A stretch of 56,345 nucleotides of DNA from Fodinibius sp050117475. Lineage in GTDB: Bacteria; Bacteroidota; Rhodothermia; Balneolales; Balneolaceae. A model generated the notes under the pieces. The model searched no databases. It had not been told where the DNA came from and saw nothing but the letters and a program-made list of their open reading frames with translations. The DNA lies in the NCBI GenBank assembly GCA_050117475.1, contig JASFMR010000008.1:1-56345 (forward strand), given 5' to 3'. A program made the translations under genes and the position numbers. Below are positions 7,098 to 15,946 of this stretch, piece by piece; the stretch's first letter is position 1, and each line of letters opens with the position of its first letter.

Positions 7098-7841
7098 ATG
7101 GATGATGAATTGACAAGTAAATTAGCCGTACTAATCGATGCGGATAATGCCCAACCTGCAATTATTGAGGGTTTACTGGCTGAAATAGCCAAATACGGGA
7201 CGGCCAATGTCAAGCGAATATACGGGGACTGGACATCTACTAAATTACGAGGCTGGAAAGAACACCTGCTACAGCATTCCATTCAGCCTATTCAGCAATT
7301 TGGATATACAACCGGCAAAAATGCCACCGACAGTGCTATGATCATCGATGCCATGGATCTTTTATATACTCATCAATTCGACGGGTTTTGTATCGTCTCC
7401 AGTGACAGTGACTTTACCAAGCTGGCAGCCAGAATTCGTGAAGCGGGACTCATTGTCTATGGATTCGGAGAACAAAAAACCCCCGACCCCTTTGTAGCAG
7501 CCTGTGATAAATTTATTTTCACGGAGGTATTACGTAGCGAAACCGAAGATGAGACAGGACCCACTTTCCGCCGGATGAAAACGAATGAACTTAAGCAGGA
7601 TACAAAGCTCGTAAACCTATTACGAAATGCGGTTGAAGCTTCTTCTGACGAAAGTAGCTGGGCCCACCTCGGACAAGTGGGAAGCTATATTGCCAAACAA
7701 TCTCCTGAGTTTGATCCCCGAAACTATGGTTATCGCAAACTCGGTGAATTGGTTAAGGCCACCAAGCTTTTTGAGATTGAAGAACGATCTACGGGCGAAG
7801 GCCAGTCAGTGGATATCTATATCAAAGACAAGCGGAAATAG
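7098..7841 (+). CDS. NYN domain protein with C-terminal OST-HTH/LOTUS domain
   Basis: A 247-residue protein with two parts. Residues about 8-155 form an NYN (PIN-like) domain: the acidic metal-site residues are visible in LIDADNAQP, DSAMIIDAMD and SSDSDFTKLA. Residues about 170-245 form an OST-HTH/LOTUS domain (LRNAVEASSDESSWAHLG, then FDPRNYGYRKLGELVKA). This is the bacterial version of the limkain-b1/MARF1 layout. The likely role is RNA binding and cleavage in the cytoplasm, but bacterial members are little studied. The ATG at 7098 fits the family start. No operon partner lies on this strand. Confidence 0.88.
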   Translation: MDDELTSKLAVLIDADNAQPAIIEGLLAEIAKYGTANVKRIYGDWTSTKLRGWKEHLLQHSIQPIQQFGYTTGKNATDSAMIIDAMDLLYTHQFDGFCIVSSDSDFTKLAARIREAGLIVYGFGEQKTPDPFVAACDKFIFTEVLRSETEDETGPTFRRMKTNELKQDTKLVNLLRNAVEASSDESSWAHLGQVGSYIAKQSPEFDPRNYGYRKLGELVKATKLFEIEERSTGEGQSVDIYIKDKRK

Positions 7842-7860
7842 CTAAGTCTCTTCCCTATAA

Positions 7861-8745
7861 TTATTCTGAGATCGAAGTTTTCTTGATAAAGCGCCGGGCC
7901 GCCCATTGACTGCCCCAGAACCCCATTAACACTGCCAGCAGTATCATAGCTCCGCACAAATAGTACCATCGACCATACGGCCACTCTAAAACACCAAACT
8001 GCGGGATGTAGGCAGGCAGCAGGTATTGAAATGCAAGATACATAAATCCAATGGATAATAGCCCGGCAATTATTCCTTGTATAAGCCCTTCAACTACAAA
8101 GGGACGTCGGATGAAGGCATTCGTAGCTCCCACCAGTTTCATCGCTTTAATCAATTTTCTTTTGGCGTAAATAGTAAGGCGAATGGTATTAAATACCAAT
8201 ATAACGGCGGCCAACAGAATTAGAAATCCGATACCGACGCCTACCGTTGCCACCGTCTTAAAACGGGTTTCAAGAAGTTGGAGCAGTCCCTGATTAAATT
8301 TAACTTCGTCAACGCCCCGGTAATCTTTAATTGATCCCACAAGCGAATCAACTTTGGCCAATTCAACATCCGGGTTGATTTTAAGCCGAAATGAAGCCGG
8401 TAAGAAATTAAGTTTAGCCAGCGAACTCCCCCCCGATCCGAACTCCTTCTCAAAAATTGCGGCCGCACTGTCTTTGGATATATAACTGACATCCTGGATC
8501 ATTTTATTTTGCTTCAATTTGGCCTTAAGCTCATTAGTGGTACGTTGATCCAGGTCTACAAGAAATACTTCTACATCTATTGACTTTTTAAGTGATTGGG
8601 CTACCTCATATACATTGTAGGATGCACGGGCCAATATTCCAAGCAAGAGAACAGCAATAAACAATGAAATTATGGAGGTGAAAGATGCAAGCCGGGCTCT
8701 CTTAAAACCGGCAAACCCTTCTTTTACAACGTATCCTAAACTCAT
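7861..8745 (-). CDS. ftsX: Cell division ABC transporter permease FtsX
   Basis: This 294-residue protein has the FtsX plan: one N-terminal membrane helix (about 23-45), a periplasmic domain (about 50-165), then three helices in the FtsX permease domain (about 170-285). The periplasmic part contains DVEVFLVDLDQRTTNELKAK, typical of FtsX. With FtsE it controls peptidoglycan hydrolases at the septum. I use the ATG at 8745 (MSLGYVVKEG); a TTG three codons earlier is also possible. ftsE is not nearby. The gene follows an outer-membrane protein gene by 14 bases. Confidence 0.93.
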   Translation of the reverse strand: MSLGYVVKEGFAGFKRARLASFTSIISLFIAVLLLGILARASYNVYEVAQSLKKSIDVEVFLVDLDQRTTNELKAKLKQNKMIQDVSYISKDSAAAIFEKEFGSGGSSLAKLNFLPASFRLKINPDVELAKVDSLVGSIKDYRGVDEVKFNQGLLQLLETRFKTVATVGVGIGFLILLAAVILVFNTIRLTIYAKRKLIKAMKLVGATNAFIRRPFVVEGLIQGIIAGLLSIGFMYLAFQYLLPAYIPQFGVLEWPYGRWYYLCGAMILLAVLMGFWGSQWAARRFIKKTSISE

Positions 8746-8759
8746 GATCTGCAAACTTT

Positions 8760-10745
8760 TTAGTTTCTGAAAAATGCCCGTACGCCAAAAATAAAGCGTC
8801 GCCCGGCCATGGGATATTGAGCCGTCTCAAAGTAGCCCAGTTGATTAACATCATCAAGCACATTTTCCCATCGCAGCGAAAACATGATCCAGCGCAGGCG
8901 TGCCGAAATATCGACATCCAAACGGTTGAATACTGGGAGTAGTTGATCATCACTAGCTGACTGCCAGGTATCAAGAACAGGATTATAGTGATCAGCCTGG
9001 TAACGAAAGGGCGACATCATTCCGGACAGTCCAGCCTTCACGTAAGTTGCACGACCGAAAAGATAGCCTTTCCAGTAAGCCCCGCCTTTCAACCAGACTT
9101 TTTTTCGAGGAGACATTGGTATTAATCCGCTCGGTTTACTGTAACTGTCAGTAAACCTGTGTAGCGTTGCCGATCCATTGAATTCAAAATGAGTTACATC
9201 CCATTCCAGGAATGCAGTGGCCGACTGTGAAGCATAACTGCCTACATTCGAGAATGTACTGCCAACGAACATAATGCCATCTGTGATATCTTTGTGCTGG
9301 GCCCGAATGCCTATCTTTGCTTCGGAAGTAAAAGAGAATGTTATCGAGGCATGGGCTTCCCGGACCTTCTCATTAAACAGATCCGGATTTCCGGAGTAGC
9401 CTTCAGAATCCCAGTATAACTCCTGTAGTGTCGGCATGGTACTCCCCACTGTGACCCCGGGAGAAAGTGTAAATCCACCTATAGATATGTCTGAAGTGGC
9501 ATTTAACCGATAGGATTGAAACCCGTCACTTCTCAAATGAAATGCTCCTGCCCCTTCAAGATCGATAATAGAAGTAAAATCGAATAAAACCCTGCCCTCC
9601 GTCTTAAGCAATGACCAGGTGGAGCGTGGGAAACCTTCATTTTTTACTTGATTAAAAAAGTATTCATAGCTGGTTGTACCATCCAGCGAGACTCCACCTG
9701 TGGTCCACCACTTTTTAGCGCTCACTCCTAAAGTCCGCAGCTTATATTGGGTCGAATCTGAATTAAAATGACCTATTCGCTCATTACCTCGATAATAGAG
9801 CCCAGCATGAAAATTATCAATAGCCTGAGTTGAGTCTTTGGAACGCTTATAAAAATGGAGTGCCAACAGACTTGTTCTTTCACGGGAATTAGCAGACGGT
9901 TCGCTGGCAGAAACCCTGTAACGATCAAAGTTGAATGTTCGCAGATCAGTTATCGAATAACCAAAAGGTTGACCAATATTATAATTGTTATTGATATAGT
10001 TTAATTTCAGATACTGATTTTTTGATAAGTGGTGACTGATTTTAGCATATATCTGACGGCCGGTTATTGTAGAATTCGGATATTCACCTCCCGTTCTGCG
10101 ATCCCAGTAGCTTAGTTCTATATTGGTCCGCTGCGACAAGTTATGACTCACTTCAAATTCCAGATCCCTCTTCGAGTAGCTGCTTTCGCTATAAATTAAT
10201 CGTGTCAGGGGTTTATTGAGGTAATACTGGCGGAGGTAATAGGTAGAACGATACTTCGTGCCCAAATCCTGGCTATAAAATGATCCAATTTTATGCTGGG
10301 GTATTTCCGACCAGTGTAACGTTCCTGAAACCGGATCATTTAATAAGATATCCTCCCAGTACAATTGTTGCTGCGCCGGTGCATGAGCAAACTGCTGAAC
10401 GGCATTACTCCTAATACTTGTCCCCAATCGGTAGCTAATAACGCCGGGCTCGAGATTTAGCTTGTAAGACCAATCCGGCCACCCCTGCCATCGCATAGTA
10501 CTATCCGTTTCGATAAGGTCGGCCCCTAAAGGAGCATGGAACTCCCACGGTACAACTTTAAACAGCTTCTTTTCTGGTTGAGATTGAGACCCCGTAATAC
10601 CGCGGGAAGGTAGAATTGATACGGGTCTGACAACTGTGCTGTCAATGACAACTGTATCTACACCAGCAGTATCCACCTGCGCCCAAGCGGAAGTATTGCA
10701 AAATACCAACAACAGCATTACGTATGTACTTCGGAAAATTTTCAA
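8760..10745 (-). CDS. TonB-receptor-like outer-membrane beta-barrel protein
   Basis: A 661-residue secreted protein with a signal peptide ending SAWAQ (about residue 23) and a C-terminal aromatic barrel end (FGVRAFFRN). Residues about 100-165 resemble the second half of a TonB plug (QLYWEDILLNDPVSGTLHWS, then EIPQHKIGSFY). The rest reads as a large barrel with many aromatic strands. It is shorter than most TonB receptors and I see no clear TonB box or carboxypeptidase-like N-terminal domain. The substrate is unknown. It overlaps cinA by four bases and precedes ftsX, so the three are probably co-transcribed. Confidence 0.75.
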   Translation of the reverse strand: MKIFRSTYVMLLLVFCNTSAWAQVDTAGVDTVVIDSTVVRPVSILPSRGITGSQSQPEKKLFKVVPWEFHAPLGADLIETDSTMRWQGWPDWSYKLNLEPGVISYRLGTSIRSNAVQQFAHAPAQQQLYWEDILLNDPVSGTLHWSEIPQHKIGSFYSQDLGTKYRSTYYLRQYYLNKPLTRLIYSESSYSKRDLEFEVSHNLSQRTNIELSYWDRRTGGEYPNSTITGRQIYAKISHHLSKNQYLKLNYINNNYNIGQPFGYSITDLRTFNFDRYRVSASEPSANSRERTSLLALHFYKRSKDSTQAIDNFHAGLYYRGNERIGHFNSDSTQYKLRTLGVSAKKWWTTGGVSLDGTTSYEYFFNQVKNEGFPRSTWSLLKTEGRVLFDFTSIIDLEGAGAFHLRSDGFQSYRLNATSDISIGGFTLSPGVTVGSTMPTLQELYWDSEGYSGNPDLFNEKVREAHASITFSFTSEAKIGIRAQHKDITDGIMFVGSTFSNVGSYASQSATAFLEWDVTHFEFNGSATLHRFTDSYSKPSGLIPMSPRKKVWLKGGAYWKGYLFGRATYVKAGLSGMMSPFRYQADHYNPVLDTWQSASDDQLLPVFNRLDVDISARLRWIMFSLRWENVLDDVNQLGYFETAQYPMAGRRFIFGVRAFFRN

Positions 10746-12028
10746 GCCGGCTGTTTTTTAAGTCCGTATGGCATTTCTTCGATATTCAACGCATATCTCC
10801 TGACCATCTCCAATGCAACGGCCGTCGTCCGCTCTTTATTGATTAAACGATCGTTTGTAAAAAGAGCTCTAAGGGCAAAATGTTGGTCTTTGCTCCAAAA
10901 TCCAATCCAAACAGTTCCCACCGGTTTTTCCCTTGTTCCTCCCCCAGGGCCGGCAATACCCGTTGTAGAAATACCAATATCGCTGTTCAATTTTCTGGCT
11001 ACCCCTTGCGCCATCTGCAATGCAACCTCTTTACTTACAGCACCCATATTCTCAATCGCGCCTCTGCCGACTCCAAGCTGATTTATTTTGACGTCGTTGG
11101 AATAGGCAATAACTCCTCCTTTCATATAACGGCTGCTGCCAGGCACATCGGTAATAGTATTGGCAATATATCCCCCCGTACAACTTTCAGCAGTTGCAAT
11201 CCATAGATCATGTTCATTCAGCACTTCTCCAATAACTGCCGAGAGACTCAACTCCTTCCCTTCCCCGACGATGTAACTTTTCCCCTTCCTTTTTATGAGT
11301 TCCACCACAGGTCGAATGCGATTCCCAATTTCTTTTTTTGAATGTCCCTTCGCAGTAATACGAATTCGTGTTCCTTGTGCGCTCGGCAAATAGGCGACGC
11401 TCAAATTCTGGTCCAGGACCGGCCCCAGGTCACCGATTACTTCATCGCTGAGTGTACTTTCACCCACGCCGGCAGTTATAATATAATGAGAACGTCGAAA
11501 CTCCCTGCCCGGGTGACTTTTACTAAGCCTTGGCAATACCTTGTCTTTCATCAGATGTTTCATCTCGTAGGGTACACCGGGTAGCACAACCAAGGTGGCT
11601 TCCTCCCGGTCAAACCACAAGCCCGGAGCCGTACCCTGTGTATTGAAGAGTACTTCACAACAATCCGGTACTTCTGCCTGGTGATAATTTGATTCACTAA
11701 AAGGAATATTTCTTTTAGTGAATATTTTCTTAATAAATTTAAGTATGGATTTATCTACCACTAATTCACAATTAAAAAGCTCTGTAACCGCCTTCTTGGT
11801 AATATCGTCGTGAGTAGGTCCAAGTCCGCCCGTGGTAATAACCAACTCAGCGGATGAAAGCGCAGCTTTGAGCGTTGCCTTCATGATCTCCAGTTCGTCC
11901 CCAATCGTATGGATATAATTTACATCAATACCTGCTTCAGTAAGTTCCTGCCCCAACCAACTGGCATTGGTATTTATGGTATCACCTATTAGCAGCTCAT
12001 TCCCAATACTTATGATATGGCACTGCAT
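10742..12028 (-). CDS. cinA: CinA family protein, MoaB-like plus nicotinamide-nucleotide amidohydrolase
   Basis: A 428-residue two-domain CinA. Residues about 1-170 are the molybdopterin-binding-like (COG1058) domain with GNELLIGDTINTNASWLG, TTGGLGPTHDD and LPGVPYEMKH. Residues about 260-415 are the PncC domain that deamidates nicotinamide mononucleotide, with ESCTGGYIA, GGVIAYSNDVK and TTGIAGPGGG. The enzyme recycles NMN from NAD breakdown; the N-terminal domain can act as an ADP-ribose pyrophosphatase in characterised homologues. It is first in a probable operon with the barrel protein and ftsX. Confidence 0.96.
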   Translation of the reverse strand: MQCHIISIGNELLIGDTINTNASWLGQELTEAGIDVNYIHTIGDELEIMKATLKAALSSAELVITTGGLGPTHDDITKKAVTELFNCELVVDKSILKFIKKIFTKRNIPFSESNYHQAEVPDCCEVLFNTQGTAPGLWFDREEATLVVLPGVPYEMKHLMKDKVLPRLSKSHPGREFRRSHYIITAGVGESTLSDEVIGDLGPVLDQNLSVAYLPSAQGTRIRITAKGHSKKEIGNRIRPVVELIKRKGKSYIVGEGKELSLSAVIGEVLNEHDLWIATAESCTGGYIANTITDVPGSSRYMKGGVIAYSNDVKINQLGVGRGAIENMGAVSKEVALQMAQGVARKLNSDIGISTTGIAGPGGGTREKPVGTVWIGFWSKDQHFALRALFTNDRLINKERTTAVALEMVRRYALNIEEMPYGLKKQPA

Positions 12029-12155
12029 GCTTTAAACGATCTTTGTATTTTTATAAGATTAAAGAGCAAAATAGAAATCTTTATCTGCTTTTCGAAGCCC
12101 TTAATTTAACCGTAAAAAAGATTTAATTCTCTGCAACAATTACTATCTTTGACCC

Positions 12156-12767
12156 GTGCGTCGATTACCTAACATACTGAGTACCATCCGAATAATACTG
12201 GCTCCTATTTTCCTTATGCTTTATGTACAGGATGAGGTAGTATGGCGGGCTTTAAGTGTCGGAATTTTTGCCGTTGCCGTAGTTACAGACTTTTTTGATG
12301 GCTACCTTGCGCGGCTTTATGGTGCCGAAACCGATTACGGGGTTTTTCTGGATCCCCTGGCCGATAAATTCTTAACCTTTGCAGGTTTCATCTGTTTACC
12401 CTTTATTGATGCCCACCAATTTCCCTGGTGGGCGATTGGCGTTATTGTGTTAAGGGATATCATTGTCACCGGAATGCGAATCCTGGCAGATTACCGCAAC
12501 ATTACAATGGATACCCGCTTTATGGCAAAAGCGAAAACGTTGGGACAGATGTTTTTTCTTTACATTGTGTTAATGGTGGGCGTTTTTATCGAATCGGATG
12601 TATGGCTATCCCCCTACTGTCGACAATTGTTACAGTCCGGAGTCTTGGAGTGGATAATGATGGGCATTGTGATACTAACTGTATATTCCGGCATCGAATA
12701 CATATATATCAATTACAATATTTTTTCATTTAAAAAAAATGCAAAAACTAAAACCGATCCTCGGTAG
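12156..12767 (+). CDS. pgsA: CDP-diacylglycerol--glycerol-3-phosphate 3-phosphatidyltransferase PgsA
   Basis: A 203-residue inner-membrane enzyme making phosphatidylglycerophosphate from CDP-diacylglycerol and glycerol-3-phosphate. The full CDP-alcohol phosphotransferase motif is present: DFFDGYLAR, then G and D of DYGVFLDPLADK. The start is a GTG at 12156, and RRLPNILSTIRIILAPIF matches the family N terminus. TATCTTTG (12144-12151) lies only four bases upstream and resembles a -7 box, so the message could be nearly leaderless, although no -33 TTG is evident. The 3' end overlaps pgpA by 29 bases. Confidence 0.95.
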   Translation: MRRLPNILSTIRIILAPIFLMLYVQDEVVWRALSVGIFAVAVVTDFFDGYLARLYGAETDYGVFLDPLADKFLTFAGFICLPFIDAHQFPWWAIGVIVLRDIIVTGMRILADYRNITMDTRFMAKAKTLGQMFFLYIVLMVGVFIESDVWLSPYCRQLLQSGVLEWIMMGIVILTVYSGIEYIYINYNIFSFKKNAKTKTDPR

Positions 12768-13212
12768 TTTCTTCTACGCGGGCTTTTTACCCGATGCACC
12801 CGGGACTTGGGGCAGTTTCTTTGCTCTTTTTCCTATTTATTTTATTGGATTATATACCCCTTGGTATGGGATGGTACTATTCACTTTACTATGTTCCTTT
12901 TTAACTGTTTGGGTGTCCGAAGAATGTGAACGCGTATGGGGTGGCGACCCCTCTCCGCTGGTAATGGATGAATTCGCCGGGCAAGGGATGACCTTTATTA
13001 CCATTGCCTTTACCTCAAGTTTTGGCTATAACCTTTTGATACTTTTCGGCGGATTTGTCTTCTTTCGATTCTTCGATATTCAAAAACCTCTTGGCGTTAA
13101 TAAATTGCAAAAGCTGCCGGGAGGCTGGGGAATATTGGTGGATGACCTTCTGGCCGGGTTTTACGCACTAATTTGTCTCAAAACTATTATCTATATTTTG
13201 GGAGTAATATAA
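12739..13212 (+). CDS. pgpA: Phosphatidylglycerophosphatase A
   Basis: This 157-residue membrane protein removes the phosphate from phosphatidylglycerophosphate, the step after PgsA. PgpA features visible are FLPDAPGTWGS (residues 18-28), the acidic VMDEFAGQGMTF and the late VDDLLAGFYA. Helices lie around 30-60, 85-115 and 135-155. Its gene starts inside the end of pgsA, so the two enzymes of phosphatidylglycerol synthesis are translated together. Confidence 0.95.
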   Translation: MQKLKPILGSFFYAGFLPDAPGTWGSFFALFPIYFIGLYTPWYGMVLFTLLCSFLTVWVSEECERVWGGDPSPLVMDEFAGQGMTFITIAFTSSFGYNLLILFGGFVFFRFFDIQKPLGVNKLQKLPGGWGILVDDLLAGFYALICLKTIIYILGVI

Positions 13213-13287
13213 TGTTGGCCTAAAACAGGCATAATAGTCAGTGATTATCATCAAATGACAAGCAACGTAATATTTAAGAAATTACCC

Positions 13288-13929
13288 ATGATTATTGACC
13301 AAAAATTTTCAAAAGAAATCGCTCTCGATTTACTAAGGATAAATGCCGTTATCCTGAGACCAAATGACCCCTTTACTTGGTCCTCGGGCTGGAACTCACC
13401 CATTTATTGCGATAACCGGCTGACACTTAGATATCCCAAAATCCGTAAAAAAATTGCCCAGCAATTTGTTGCAATTATTTCCGAAAAATATCCCGATGTG
13501 GATGTTATCACCGGTACGGCTACAGCGGGAATCCCTCACGCAGCATGGGTCGCTGAAAATTTGGACAAGCCGCTTTCCTATGTTCGCGCTAAAGCCAAAG
13601 CCTATGGACTTGGCAACCAGATCGAGGGCGGTATTCAGAAAGGCGAATCAACTGTAATTATAGAAGATTTGATATCTACCGGCGGTTCTGCTATTTCGGT
13701 TGTTGAAGCTCTTGAATTTATTGGTGCCAACATTGATGCCGTACTAAGCATATTTACTTATGGTTTTGACAAAGCTCTGAAACGCTTTGAAGACGCAGGT
13801 ATTCCAATGTATACCTTAACCGATTATGCCACGCTTATCGAAGTAGCCAGCAAAAATGACTACATTGATTCCAAAGATCTCGAAACGCTGGCTGAATGGC
13901 GCGAGCGGCCGGAAACATGGCCAAATTAG
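13288..13929 (+). CDS. pyrE: Orotate phosphoribosyltransferase
   Basis: A 213-residue enzyme of pyrimidine synthesis that joins orotate to PRPP to give OMP. The N-terminal FTWSSGWNSPIYCDNR is the family signature, and the PRPP loop is VIIEDLISTGGSA (about residues 115-127). TGTATAGIPHA is the substrate loop. I chose the ATG at 13288 because the distance to FTWSSG then fits the family; an ATG at 13255 in the same frame would add 11 residues. It follows pgpA by about 75 bases and may share its transcript. Confidence 0.95.
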   Translation: MIIDQKFSKEIALDLLRINAVILRPNDPFTWSSGWNSPIYCDNRLTLRYPKIRKKIAQQFVAIISEKYPDVDVITGTATAGIPHAAWVAENLDKPLSYVRAKAKAYGLGNQIEGGIQKGESTVIIEDLISTGGSAISVVEALEFIGANIDAVLSIFTYGFDKALKRFEDAGIPMYTLTDYATLIEVASKNDYIDSKDLETLAEWRERPETWPN

Positions 13930-13954
13930 ATTTTTAGTTGATCATTAACCCATA

Positions 13955-14305
13955 ATGATTCAGATCAAGCGAGCATATGATGAAGTAGAAGACAGTGACG
14001 GCTACCGCATATTGGTTGACCGTTTATGGCCGCGGGGTATCAGTAAAAAGAACCTCAAGTTAGACGATTGGCTAAAAGAAATTGCACCGTCGAACGAATT
14101 GCGCAAATGGACTCATAATGATCCCGACAGATTTGATGAATTTGTGCATAAATACAGGGCAGAGTTGGATCAAAAAGATGAACTCATCACCAAATTAAAA
14201 CAGTTAGATCAAGAGCACCAGAAACTAACCCTCATTTATTCCTCAAAAAATCGAGAACAAAATAATGCCATTGTTTTAAAAGAATATCTTGAAGAAATTC
14301 TATAA
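13955..14305 (+). CDS. DUF488 family protein
   Basis: This 116-residue protein matches the short DUF488 family (YeaO-like). The conserved stretches are RILVDRLWPRGISK (residues 18-31), APSNELRKWTHNDP (44-57) and LTLIYSSKNREQNNA near the end. No biochemical role is established for the group. It lies 25 bases after pyrE on the same strand, but no functional link is evident. Start, stop and length all fit the family. Confidence 0.9.
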   Translation: MIQIKRAYDEVEDSDGYRILVDRLWPRGISKKNLKLDDWLKEIAPSNELRKWTHNDPDRFDEFVHKYRAELDQKDELITKLKQLDQEHQKLTLIYSSKNREQNNAIVLKEYLEEIL

Positions 14306-14306
14306 T

Positions 14307-14330
14307 AGCCTTTGAACGGTTTTTAAGGCT
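14307..14330 (+). terminator. Weak hairpin after the DUF488 gene
   Basis: AGCCTT (14307-14312) pairs with AAGGCT (14325-14330), with a 12-base loop and only TTTC behind it. It begins at the stop codon of the DUF488 gene. The stem is short, so this is a tentative terminator. Confidence 0.3.
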
Positions 14331-14489
14331 TTCAATCCTGAGGAAATTCTATATATGGTAAAAGCGTGTCTAACTAGAAACAATTTCTTGCATAACGCCT
14401 TCTATCATTTACATCCGACCCTTTCATAAAGAGGGAATCTCTTCTTATATTTAGCAGTCTTAATCATCCCCGAATAAAACACTTTTCAA

Positions 14490-15851
14490 GTGGATCAACG
14501 CAATTTTTATATCGAGACATACGGCTGTCAGATGAATGTTTCTGATACCGAAATAGTCAATTCTATACTTATGGAAGAAGGCATGAAACCGGTTCATAAG
14601 CCGGAGAGTGCCGACATTATTTTTATCAATACATGCTCTATTCGCGAGAATGCGGAAGAAAAAGTTTGGAATCGCCTTAAAGAGTTTAAAGCTCTGAAAA
14701 GAAAAAAAGACAAAGAACTGACTGTTGGAGTTCTGGGATGTATGGCCGAACGTATTCGCGATAAGATTATTGAAAAGGAAAAGCTTGTCGATCTCGTAGT
14801 TGGTCCCGATGCATATCGTGATCTCCCGAAACTCCTTTCAGATGTTGATGACGGGAGGAAAGCCGTCAACACCCTCTTGTCACTTGAAGAAACATATGCC
14901 GACATCAAGCCGGTGCGAACCAATGACAATGGTGTGAGCGCATTTGTTACCATAATGAGGGGCTGTGATAACATGTGTGCTTTCTGTGTTGTTCCCTTTA
15001 CCCGGGGGCGCGAAAGAAGCCGCCCTACGCAAAGCATTCTGGATGAGCTGAAACAGCTAAGCGAGCAGGGATATAAGGAGGTAACCTTATTGGGGCAAAA
15101 TGTTAATTCCTATAATGATGGAGAAAATAGCTTTGCTGAGTTAATGTTCGAAGCCAGCCAGATCGATTCGGAAATGCGATTTCGATTTTCCTCTCCCCAT
15201 CCTAAAGATTTCCCTGAAGAACTGCTGGAAGTTATTGCAAAGCAGCCCAATCTATGCAATTATATTCACATTCCAGCCCAATCCGGAAATAATGATGTAT
15301 TGGAACGCATGCGTCGACCATACACGCGCGAACAATACCTGGCGCTGATTCAAAAAATGCGCGATATCATTCCAGGTCTGACATTATCCACGGATATTAT
15401 TACCGGCTTCTGTGGAGAAACAGAAGAGGAACATCAAGACACACTGTCTCTGATGGCAGAAGTGAAGTACGATTTGGCTTATATGTTTGCTTACTCAGAG
15501 CGTGGTCGAACGCTGGCTCAACGCAAATATGAAGATGATGTACCCGAAGAGGTAAAAAAACGACGGCTGACTGAGATAATTCAACAGCAGATGAATATTC
15601 AGGAAGAACTTAATAAAAAGGAAGTTGGCCGAAAACACCTGGTCTTGGTTGAAGGTACCAGTAAACGCTCAGACCAACAGTTATGTGGACGTACCGATAC
15701 CAACAAGATGGTGGTTTTTGACCGGGGTAATTTCAAAACAGGAGATTATGTAGAAGTAAAAATTACCGATTGCACATCTGCAACACTGATGGGTGACGTG
15801 ATCAAGAAAAGCAGTATCCAGGATTTCAATCGGGAAATGGTTACTGCATAA
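14490..15851 (+). CDS. miaB: tRNA-2-methylthio-N6-dimethylallyladenosine synthase MiaB
   Basis: A 453-residue radical-SAM methylthiotransferase that adds a methylthio group to i6A37 of tRNAs reading U-starting codons. The N-terminal domain has three cluster-binding Cys (YGCQMN, NTCSIREN, LGCMAER). The radical-SAM motif is CDNMCAFC (about residues 156-163), followed by FTRGRERSRP. A C-terminal TRAM domain covers about 380-445. The start is a GTG at 14490, which places the first Cys at the usual distance. It is preceded by 180 bases without a gene and ends in a strong terminator. Confidence 0.97.
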   Translation: MDQRNFYIETYGCQMNVSDTEIVNSILMEEGMKPVHKPESADIIFINTCSIRENAEEKVWNRLKEFKALKRKKDKELTVGVLGCMAERIRDKIIEKEKLVDLVVGPDAYRDLPKLLSDVDDGRKAVNTLLSLEETYADIKPVRTNDNGVSAFVTIMRGCDNMCAFCVVPFTRGRERSRPTQSILDELKQLSEQGYKEVTLLGQNVNSYNDGENSFAELMFEASQIDSEMRFRFSSPHPKDFPEELLEVIAKQPNLCNYIHIPAQSGNNDVLERMRRPYTREQYLALIQKMRDIIPGLTLSTDIITGFCGETEEEHQDTLSLMAEVKYDLAYMFAYSERGRTLAQRKYEDDVPEEVKKRRLTEIIQQQMNIQEELNKKEVGRKHLVLVEGTSKRSDQQLCGRTDTNKMVVFDRGNFKTGDYVEVKITDCTSATLMGDVIKKSSIQDFNREMVTA

Positions 15852-15879
15852 AGAGAAATTGTAATATCTTGGAATTTGA

Positions 15880-15909
15880 AAAAGGGCCTGCAAATAAGCA
15901 GGCCCTTTT
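15880..15909. terminator. Bidirectional terminator between miaB and the DUF4382 gene
   Basis: AAAAGGGCCTGC (15880-15891) pairs perfectly with GCAGGCCCTTTT (15898-15909) around a six-base loop. Both strands end in a T run, so it should stop miaB (plus strand) and the convergent DUF4382 gene (minus strand). Confidence 0.92.
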
Positions 15910-15946
15910 TATTGGAGCATTTGTGCAGTACCAATCGCTACAGGAC

